Assembly: GCA_964526565.1 (NCBI GenBank)
Contig: CAZGMC010000073.1
Location: 1-20,823, forward strand
Length of the DNA: 20,823 bases
Reading direction: 5' to 3'
From: CAZGMC01 sp964526565
Lineage (GTDB): Bacteria; Pseudomonadota; Alphaproteobacteria; DSM-16000; Inquilinaceae
Positions 6,668-12,216 of the stretch are shown here, one piece after another. The position numbers and the translations under genes are program-made. Below the pieces are notes generated by a model. The model had not been told where the DNA came from. It saw nothing but the letters and a program-made list of their open reading frames with translations, and did not search any database. The number at the start of each line of letters is the position of its first letter. Positions within the stretch are counted from its first letter, which is position 1.

Positions 6668-7669
6668 GTGCAGACGATCGACAGCAACTCCCTCTACCGG
6701 CTGGCGCGGGAGAAGTCGGCCGAAGAACGGGCGGCCCTGGCCGAAGCCATGGCCGACCTGTTCCATGAGCGGCGGCAGCGCCTGACCGACCGCGAATGGG
6801 CGTTGATGACGGACATCCTCCACCGCGTCGTGCTCGACGTCGAGGCCTCGATCCGCCGCAACATCAGCGCCTGGCTCGCCGATCTGCCCGAGGTGCCGCG
6901 TGACCTGGTGCGGCTGCGGCTGCCGTTCCGCGACGTGCTGTTCCGCTTGGCCGACCGGGTGGGGCGCGAGCGCCTGTGCGCGGTCAGCGCGCTGCCGCTC
7001 TACACGCCGGACGACGGCGCGTTGGCCGGCATGGTCGGGCTGCTGCGCGACGTGACAGGGCAGCCGTGGGCGGAGGAGGAGACGGCGCGGCTGCTGCGGG
7101 CCGTCGATGGCCACATGGTGATGGTGGCGGTCGTCGATGCCGACGGCCGCATCTGCTATGCCAACCGTCGGCTGGGGGAACTGGTGGGGGCAGACCCTGG
7201 AGCTCTCCTCGCCCGTGCGTTCGCCGAGCTGGCCGTCCCCGACGGACCGGAGACGTGGCGGCTGGTCCGGGCGCAGGGGTTGGACATGCCGGTGACGGCG
7301 ATGTCTGTGCCTTTGGGCGATCGAGCCGAGGAGGCCTGCCGCCTCTGGGGGCTCTGCGACGAGGCCGTGGCGGGCCTCTACGGCGGCGGCGCCAGCCCGT
7401 CGTTCGACGAGACTCTCGCCGGGATTGCTGCCGCGGTCCGTCTTGTCCTGACCACGGCGGGCCTGCCGGCCCTGCAGGGCGCGGGCACCATGCCCCGGCG
7501 CGCGGTGCCGGCGTGGCCGAAACCCGGTTTCGCTGCATCAAAGGATGCGCCGCAGCTCCGGTTTTCCGGCCGTCAGCAGGACGTGTTCGCGCTGCTCATC
7601 GCCGGCAGGTCGAACGCTGCCGCTGCGTGCAGGGTCCGTGCAGCGCGCGCGCCCGAGGATGGGGCCTGA
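6668..7669 (+). CDS. DUF2336/PAS regulator truncated in its LuxR-type HTH
   Basis: Starting at GTG 6668, the first 70 residues (LYRLAREKSAEERAALAEAM, then LTDREWALMTDILHRVVLDV) match the beginning of DUF2336-type alphaproteobacterial regulatory proteins. Residues 140-200 look like a PAS sensor domain (VVDADGRICYANRRLGELVG). At the C-terminus LRFSGRQQDVFALLIAGRSN is the start of a LuxR-type helix-turn-helix, corresponding to the usual LTxRQxxVLxLLxxGxSN. After that the frame runs into AAAACRVRAARAPEDGA and stops, so the recognition helix and the dimerisation part are absent and no other frame resumes them. It probably regulated the polysaccharide region and cannot bind DNA normally now. The 137 bases before it are AT-richer than the surroundings and may hold its promoter. 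Confidence 0.65.
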   Translation: MQTIDSNSLYRLAREKSAEERAALAEAMADLFHERRQRLTDREWALMTDILHRVVLDVEASIRRNISAWLADLPEVPRDLVRLRLPFRDVLFRLADRVGRERLCAVSALPLYTPDDGALAGMVGLLRDVTGQPWAEEETARLLRAVDGHMVMVAVVDADGRICYANRRLGELVGADPGALLARAFAELAVPDGPETWRLVRAQGLDMPVTAMSVPLGDRAEEACRLWGLCDEAVAGLYGGGASPSFDETLAGIAAAVRLVLTTAGLPALQGAGTMPRRAVPAWPKPGFAASKDAPQLRFSGRQQDVFALLIAGRSNAAAACRVRAARAPEDGA

Positions 7670-7679
7670 CAGGACGGCG

Positions 7680-7793
7680 ACCGGACTGTTTTTGCATCGC
7701 AGCGGCCTGGATCATCTGCCGCAGCTCTTCAACATTATTCGGGGCGATATTGATTTCACAGACATGACGGGTTTCGTTGCCGCGGACCTGTGA
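7680..7793 (+). pseudogene. Fragment of a bacterial sugar transferase (WcaJ/ExoY type)
   Basis: In a frame shifted from the preceding regulator, the sequence reads GLFLHRSGLDHLPQLFNIIRG followed by a stop after about 15 further residues. This is the hallmark C-terminal segment of initiating phosphosugar transferases (PF02397), normally RxTSLDELPQLxNVLxGDMSxVGPRP. Only some 25 residues align. The following FVGPRP block is gone, and the part before it is the end of the broken regulator. Such enzymes start exopolysaccharide assembly by loading a sugar phosphate on undecaprenyl phosphate, so the fragment supports the view that a polysaccharide locus was rearranged here. Confidence 0.65.
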
Positions 7794-7984
7794 GGATAAG
7801 GCCTGATTGTGCGAAAATTTACTTAAATACCTAAGGTTCTGGTCTGATCCGGTCGAGCCGCAAAACCGGGATGCCTCGCGCAATGTCAATAATTTACTTG
7901 CCGGTTGCAGGCGTGTGCCCGATGATTGGTCAGCGGGCGTGGCGAGCGCCCGTCGATTGGCCGCATTCCGGCAGGGATCTGTGC

Positions 7985-8140
7985 ATGGACGAGCCCCGAC
8001 TGTCTTGCCCGACCGATCCGGCGGCGGAGGAGAGCGACGCGGGCTGGAAGTGGTCCATGCGCAAGGCTATCGTTTTTCTTGTTATCGTAAGCTTGGTGCT
8101 TTGGGGGCTGATCGCCGTCGCCGTTGTGGCGCTCGTATAG
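7985..8140 (+). CDS. Small single-span membrane protein, unknown function
   Basis: The 51-residue frame begins MDEPRLSCPTDP and ends in one strong hydrophobic helix (AIVFLVIVSLVLWGLIAVAV) preceded by basic residues (KWSMRK), so an N-in, C-out inner-membrane topology is predicted. AGGGA lies eight bases before the ATG. A longer in-frame ATG at 7871 exists without better support. The gene stands alone between the sugar transferase fragment and the exported two-cysteine proteins. No family is recognised. The clean hydrophobic segment makes it a credible real gene. Confidence 0.55.
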   Translation: MDEPRLSCPTDPAAEESDAGWKWSMRKAIVFLVIVSLVLWGLIAVAVVALV

Positions 8141-8155
8141 GAATCGTCCAGCGCC

Positions 8156-8344
8156 ATGTCGTTGCCCTGCGGGCCGCGCCGGCCGGCGTTTCTTGCCGGC
8201 GTTGCTTTATCGCAGTGGGCGATGGCGGGCAGGACGGCCCTGCCCGCGGCGGCAGAGTGGCCGGACATGTCACCGTATGTTGCGACTTATGTTGCGACTT
8301 ATGTTGCGACTGTTGCGTCGCATCATCATAGAATGTCTTGGTGA
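8156..8344 (+). CDS. Doubtful small ORF with a signal-like N-terminus and YVAT repeats
   Basis: The 62-residue frame starts MSLPCGPRRPAFLAGVALSQ and then has an alanine-rich segment ending LPAAAEW. The RR-x-x-F-L-A-G-x-A-L-S stretch loosely recalls the export signals of the two proteins downstream (RRRLVAGSALAG and RRRLIAGAALSG). The end is three YVAT repeats and a short histidine-rich tail. The Shine-Dalgarno site is weak (AGGA 13 bases upstream) and the two conserved cysteines of the paralogs are absent. It may be a decayed third paralog or no gene at all. Confidence 0.25.
   Translation: MSLPCGPRRPAFLAGVALSQWAMAGRTALPAAAEWPDMSPYVATYVATYVATVASHHHRMSW
8276..8311 (+). repeat. Three perfect 12-bp direct repeats
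   Basis: TATGTTGCGACT occurs three times in tandem, followed by a partial fourth (GTTGCG). The repeats lie about 175 bases upstream of the first two-cysteine protein gene. They could be operator-like iterons or simply a coding repeat (YVAT) of the small frame that spans them. Confidence 0.9.
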
Positions 8345-8484
8345 TGATCAATTTGTCTTTGCGCGTATTATATGAAACCAACGTCCAAATGCAAAGGAGA
8401 GGCCTTGATTCTGTCGCCCATGATCCGACATGGTTGTTTCAGGCCGCGCGTCGGCAAGGCAGGAACGAACGGCGACATCAGCTT

Positions 8485-8820
8485 ATGAGCACCTCTGGAA
8501 ATGGCACGAAGAGCGCGGACGCCAGCCCAAGCCCCATCCGGCGCCGGCTCGTGGCCGGATCGGCCCTGGCCGGGCCGCTGATCGTCACGTTGCATCCCCA
8601 TTCGGCGTGGGCCGTATCGAGCTGCGGTCAGGTCATCACCGAAGAACTCGGGGACAGAGACAATGCGCCGCCCGGCCTGATGCAACGGGCCCTGAGACGC
8701 GCCGGCCACGACGTGCCCCGGGGCGGGATCAACGAGTCGTGTCTGGTTTCCGCCGGGCTCCGCGATCACGACGACGACGACGATGACGATGACGATGACG
8801 ACGACGATGACGACGATTGA
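8485..8820 (+). CDS. Small exported two-cysteine protein with poly-Asp tail (paralog 1)
   Basis: The 111-residue product has an 18-residue Ser/Ala-rich head, an export signal RRRLVAGSALAGP (19-31) with a hydrophobic run ending SAWA (40-43), and a short mature part. The RRRL motif is compatible with Tat export but is not the full consensus. The mature part starts VSSCGQ (C47) and later has RALRRAGHD (68-76) and GINESCLVSAG (81-91, C86). It ends in 16 consecutive aspartates (96-111), a strongly acidic tail that could bind cations. The downstream protein at 9256 has the same signal and the same RAL-x-R-x-GHD ... GIN-x-SCL-x-S-x-G pattern, so the two are paralogs. I chose the ATG at 8485 by alignment with that protein; no strong Shine-Dalgarno site is seen. 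The 344 bases upstream, after 8140, hold only a doubtful small frame and three 12-bp repeats. Function unknown; a modification substrate of the downstream cassette is inferred. Confidence 0.8.
   Translation: MSTSGNGTKSADASPSPIRRRLVAGSALAGPLIVTLHPHSAWAVSSCGQVITEELGDRDNAPPGLMQRALRRAGHDVPRGGINESCLVSAGLRDHDDDDDDDDDDDDDDDD
8770..8817 (+). repeat. GAY trinucleotide tract encoding 16 aspartates
   Basis: Sixteen consecutive GAC/GAT codons close the gene immediately before its TGA. Both codons are used, which suggests selection on the peptide and not just a fresh slippage product, though copy number may still vary. Confidence 0.95.
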
Positions 8821-9255
8821 CGGCAAAGCTGTTGCATCTTTTGTGTAATATTGGTCGCGGCTTTATCGACTGGATTTCACCCCCTTCTTTTGTTCTGTCG
8901 CTTCAGGTAATGCGGAGCCACAGCGTCCGCGCGGTTGCCGGAAGGCATGACCGTTCTCCCGGACGCCATCCCTCGATTCGGACATTCCTGTCTCCATGGC
9001 AGGTCGCACCCATTGCGGGATGCGGCCTGTCAGTGCTTGTTGGAAACGTTGATGAAATAGTTGTGCGATCAGCATTTTTGAGAATCTGGGAATAATTAAA
9101 AGTAAATTTCCACGAACGACACACGATCACTGGTAGGGACGCCCTGTGCGATTGGGCAATGGCCGCAATGCCGGCTTGATCGCCGTGCCCGTTCGCTTAT
9201 CGTGTCATTAAATGATATGCCGAATTAGTAGGCTCCTCATGAAAAAGGGCTCGTG
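8821..9255. other. 435-bp intergenic region, AT-richer, no gene recognised
   Basis: Between the two paralogs neither strand has a convincing reading frame. The stretch at about 9040-9115 is clearly AT-rich compared with the surroundings and is a plausible place for a promoter of the second paralog and the downstream cassette, but I see no good -35/-10 pair. A five-codon frame (ATG 9239) ends in TGA overlapping the ATG of the second paralog and probably only reflects its Shine-Dalgarno region. Confidence 0.6.
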
Positions 9256-9725
9256 ATGGACAAGCACCGGCCGACGCAATCCGCCGGCAGCGCGGCGCCA
9301 GCGCCGACGCAATCCGCCGGCAGCGCGGCGCCAGCGCCGACGCNNNNNNNNNNNNNNNNNNNNNNNNNNNNNNNNNNNNNNNNNNNNNNNNNNNNNNNNN
9401 NNNNNNNNNNNNNNNNNNNNNNNNNNNNNNNNNNNNNNNNNNNAGCGCGGCGCCAGCGCCGACGCAATCCGCCGGCAGCGCGGCGCCAGCGCCGACGCGG
9501 CGGCGCCTTATCGCCGGCGCGGCCCTGAGTGGCCCTGCCGTCCTCACTCTCGGCACCGCCCGTGCCTGGGCCGCGTCGAGTTGCGGCCAGGCCCTGCAGG
9601 GCGTGCGCGGCGGCGGGGTCGTCGACGGCGAGGCCCAGGCGCGGGCGCTGGAGCGTCTGGGCCACGATCAGGCCAATCCCGAGGTGGGCATCAACGCATC
9701 CTGTCTGATATCCTCCGGGCAATAG
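9256..9725 (+). CDS. Small exported two-cysteine protein with N-terminal repeats (paralog 2; assembly gap)
   Basis: ATG 9256 follows AAGGG at good spacing. After MDKHRPT the frame enters tandem copies of QSAGSAAPAPT, is broken by 100 N, and resumes in the same repeat. It then reads RRRLIAGAALSGP, a hydrophobic run ending RAWA, and a mature part of about 50 residues: ASSCGQ at its start, ARALERLGHD in the middle and GINASCLISSGQ at the end, stopping at TAG 9723-9725. The two cysteines are 40 residues apart, against 39 in paralog 1. The N run as written breaks the frame; repeat periodicity predicts a true gap of 11 + 33n bases, which would restore it. The repeat sits before the export signal, so it would be an unusually long cytoplasmic head or leader. 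The gene lies 75 bases before the PqqD-like gene, suggesting a shared transcript. Function unknown. Confidence 0.8.
9277..9497 (+). repeat. 33-bp tandem repeat array encoding QSAGSAAPAPT, interrupted by the gap
   Basis: Identical 33-base units are at 9277-9309 and 9310-9342; one base of a third unit precedes the N run. On the right a partial unit (9444-9464) and a complete one (9465-9497) follow. The copies are perfect, so short reads would collapse them. The true number is unknown. Confidence 0.95.
9344..9443. other. Assembly gap of 100 N
   Basis: Exactly 100 N, the conventional placeholder for a gap of unknown size, lie inside the 33-bp repeat array. The length should not be taken literally. 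Confidence 0.99.
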
Positions 9726-9800
9726 TTCCACGGTCCTCGGGGTGACGACGGGCGGATCCGCACGCGCCGGGATCGGCAATCGCGGTGCGGTATCGCTGCC

Positions 9801-10100
9801 ATGTCCCCTCCCGAATCGCCGGCCAGATGGATGATCCCCGATCCGTCGGCGTTCGCCCTGTTCGCGCTGGACGACGATCTGGTGGTCTATGACCGCCGCT
9901 CAGGCCAGACCCATGTGTTCAACGCGCTGGCGGCCGAGGCCTTCCGGGCGCTGCTCGCGGCTCCCTTGACCGAAGGTGCGCTTTGCGACGTGCTGACGGA
10001 CATGGTAGATCCGGAGCGGTTGGACGAGGTGGCTACGGCTCTTGCCAGGGTCGTGGTGCGATTCTCTGACCTCGGGATCATTGAGACGGCCGACGGGTGA
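9801..10100 (+). CDS. PqqD family peptide chaperone of the HPr-rel-A type
   Basis: The 99-residue protein fits the small winged-helix PqqD fold, which acts as a peptide-recognition element in RiPP-like systems by holding a precursor leader for the modifying enzyme. Visible features are the strand pair LDDDLVVYDRRSGQTHVFN (23-41), the helix LAAEAFRALLAA (43-54), a second helix around 57-70 and a C-terminal helix and strand VVRFSDLGIIETADG (85-99). DRRSGxTHxxN followed by AAE is the usual core. The stop overlaps the GTG of the kinase (GTGA at 10097-10100), so the two are coupled. Tight pairing of a PqqD-like gene with an HprK-related kinase is a known arrangement; its physiological substrate is, as far as I know, not established. 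Confidence 0.9.
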   Translation: MSPPESPARWMIPDPSAFALFALDDDLVVYDRRSGQTHVFNALAAEAFRALLAAPLTEGALCDVLTDMVDPERLDEVATALARVVVRFSDLGIIETADG

Positions 10101-10999
10101 AGGTTTCCGATCTTTCCTTCAGCGCCTTTGCTGCCGCGCTGGGCAGCGGCGTGCGCCTGCGCCTCGGGCCCTTCACCGTGCAGTGGCGCGTGGGCGTGCC
10201 GGTGGCGCAGGCGGCGCTGCATGTGCTGTATGCCCATCATCCGCTGGCCGCTGCGGACGATCCGCCCGAGGCCTACATCGACTGCCGGCCGGCGCTCGAG
10301 CCGCGGCGGCCCTGGCGGCGTCGGGTACACCTTTACATAGACGGCCGCTTCCACGCGGCCCAGGCGCGGCCGCAGCTCAGCGTGCCGGCCTTTGAGTGGA
10401 CCATGAACTGGTCGGTGGCGACCCGCGCCCACGAGTTCCTGATGCTGCACGCCGCCGTGGTCGAGCGCCGCGGCCGCGCGGTCGTCCTGCCGGCCCCGCC
10501 GGGGTCCGGCAAGAGCACGCTGTGCGCCGCCCTTGTGGCCCGCGGCTGGCGGCTGCTGTCGGACGAGTTCACGCTGATCCGCCCCGAGGACGGGCTGATC
10601 GCCCCGCTGCCGCGACCGGTGTCCCTGAAGGAACAGTCGATCGAGGTGATGCGCCGCTTCGCTCCTGAGGCCGTCCATGGCGACGTATTCCCCGGCACGG
10701 TCAAGGGCACGATCGGCTATGTCATGCCGCCGGCGGCCAGCGTCGCCGCCCAGGACGAGCCGGCCGCGCCCGGCTGGGTGGTGTTTCCGCGTTGGCGGTC
10801 CGACGCCCCGCTGCGCATCGAACCGGTGTCGCGCACCGATGCCTTCGTCGCCCTGAACCGTAACGCCGTGAACTACAGCATCCTGGGCGAGGCGGGCGCG
10901 GCGGTGCTGTCGGGCCTGGCGGCGGCCTGTCCTGCCGTCCGCCTGTCCTATGGCCGGCTCGACGACGCGGTGGCGGCCGTCGACCGGCTCGCGGCCTGA
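10097..10999 (+). CDS. HprK-related kinase A
   Basis: This 300-residue protein belongs to the relatives of HPr serine kinase/phosphorylase, cytoplasmic enzymes with a P-loop kinase fold. It has LMLHAAVVE (116-123, with the conserved His118), the P-loop APPGSGKST (133-141) and the acidic metal site LLSDEFTLI (153-161). It lacks the N-terminal domain of true HprK, and no HPr gene is nearby, so the target is probably different. Related HprK-like kinases phosphorylate lasso peptides at a terminal serine, a precedent for peptide phosphorylation. Overlap with the PqqD-like gene indicates joint action on one peptide or protein. The nearest candidates are the serine-containing two-cysteine proteins upstream; this is inference. 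Confidence 0.92.
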   Translation: MKVSDLSFSAFAAALGSGVRLRLGPFTVQWRVGVPVAQAALHVLYAHHPLAAADDPPEAYIDCRPALEPRRPWRRRVHLYIDGRFHAAQARPQLSVPAFEWTMNWSVATRAHEFLMLHAAVVERRGRAVVLPAPPGSGKSTLCAALVARGWRLLSDEFTLIRPEDGLIAPLPRPVSLKEQSIEVMRRFAPEAVHGDVFPGTVKGTIGYVMPPAASVAAQDEPAAPGWVVFPRWRSDAPLRIEPVSRTDAFVALNRNAVNYSILGEAGAAVLSGLAAACPAVRLSYGRLDDAVAAVDRLAA

Positions 11000-11009
11000 T
11001 CGCGTGGCG

Positions 11010-12137
11010 ATGGCGGCGGGGCGGACGGCCGCGACGCGGGACGCGCTGCTGCTGCGCGTGCTGCGGCAGCCGGACGCGGCGCCCGTGCTGTCCGCAGACG
11101 ATTGGGGTGAGGTCCTGGTCCAGGCCCAGGACGCCGCCGTCGCCGCCCGCCTGGGCATCCTGCTCGAGCAGGCCGGGCAGTGGCCGGGCCTGCCGCCGGG
11201 CGTGCGCAACCGCCTGATCGCGGCGCAGCGGGCGGCCGCCCGCTTCGACCGCATGACCCGCTGGGAGACGGTTTGCCTGCGCCGCGCGCTGAACCGTGTC
11301 GCAACGCCGGTCGTGCTGCTCAAGGGCGCCGCCTACTCCCTTGCCGACCTGCCGATCGGGCGTGGCCGCCTGATGAGCGACGTCGACATCCTGGTGGCCA
11401 GGCCGGCGCTCGACGCGGTCGAGCGGGCGGTGCGCGCGCACGGCTGGAGGCCGGTCAAATCCGATCCCTACGACGACCGCTATTACCGCGACTACATGCA
11501 CGAGCTGCCGCCGCTGGTGCATGAAGAGCGCGGCACGGTGCTCGACATCCACCACACCATCGTGCCGCCGACGAGCCGCCTGAAGATCGACGGGGCGACG
11601 CTGCTCGAAACGATCGAGCCCATTGGCGGCACGCATTTCTGCCGGCTCGCCTCGGCCGACATGGTGCTGCACACCGCCATCCACCTGTTCCACGACGGCG
11701 AGGTGTTCGGCGGCCTGCGCGAGCTGCTTGACCTCGACGGCATGGTCAGGGACTTTGGCGCGCAGCCCGGCTTCTGGCCGGCAGTGCTGGAGCGGGCCGC
11801 GCGGCCCGGCCTGGGGCGGCCGCTGTTCTATGCACTACACTATTGCAGGGCTTTCCTCGATACCCCGGTTCCCGCTACGGTTCATGCGGGGATTGCGCGG
11901 TTCGCCCCGGTGTGGCCGGTGCGCACCGTGATGGACCGGCTGGTGGCCGCAGCGTTCGCACCGCGATCGCCTCTGCCGGACGACGGACGGGGCGCGGTCG
12001 AACGGTGGTTGCTGTATGCGCGGTCGCACTGGCTGCGCATGCCACCCCTCTTGCTGGCGCGGCACCTGGGGCGCAAGGCGGTCATGCGGCTTGCGCCGCG
12101 GCGCCGCCCGCGCAGCCGCACCGCCGCGGGCCGATGA
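11010..12137 (+). CDS. Nucleotidyltransferase family protein (NTP_transf_5-like)
   Basis: The 375-residue protein has the nucleotidyltransferase pattern of the PF14907 group: VVLLKGAAY (101-109) followed by GRLMSDVDILV (119-129), where D124 and D126 would be the metal ligands. A helical N-terminal part (about 10-95) precedes it, and a longer C-terminal region with HTAIHLFHDGE follows; the last 20 residues are very basic. It begins 10 bases after the kinase stop at ATG 11010; an in-frame GTG at 11004 is the alternative. Such proteins recur beside HprK-related kinases and in some lasso-peptide clusters, so a role in modifying the same substrate, for example nucleotidylation, is likely but unproven. 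The third gene of the cassette. Confidence 0.88.
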   Translation: MAAGRTAATRDALLLRVLRQPDAAPVLSADDWGEVLVQAQDAAVAARLGILLEQAGQWPGLPPGVRNRLIAAQRAAARFDRMTRWETVCLRRALNRVATPVVLLKGAAYSLADLPIGRGRLMSDVDILVARPALDAVERAVRAHGWRPVKSDPYDDRYYRDYMHELPPLVHEERGTVLDIHHTIVPPTSRLKIDGATLLETIEPIGGTHFCRLASADMVLHTAIHLFHDGEVFGGLRELLDLDGMVRDFGAQPGFWPAVLERAARPGLGRPLFYALHYCRAFLDTPVPATVHAGIARFAPVWPVRTVMDRLVAAAFAPRSPLPDDGRGAVERWLLYARSHWLRMPPLLLARHLGRKAVMRLAPRRRPRSRTAAGR

Positions 12138-12216
12138 CGGAACCATGCATAGGCGCGGCACGGACAGGGATGGTAGGATATACCGGGTCCGGGCTGGCTG
12201 GAGTGACAGGAATCCA

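Noticed and set aside
8368..8826. Minus-strand frame with a long Val/Ile run opposite the poly-Asp tail
   Set aside because: The apparent hydrophobic helix is only the reverse complement of the GAY codon tract.
8817..9095. Plus-strand frame of 92 codons between the two paralogs
   Set aside because: No ribosome site, no domain, no signal or membrane segment, and AT-rich non-coding character at its end.
9277..9497. 33-bp repeats as a CRISPR array
   Set aside because: The units are directly adjacent with no spacers and keep a protein frame.
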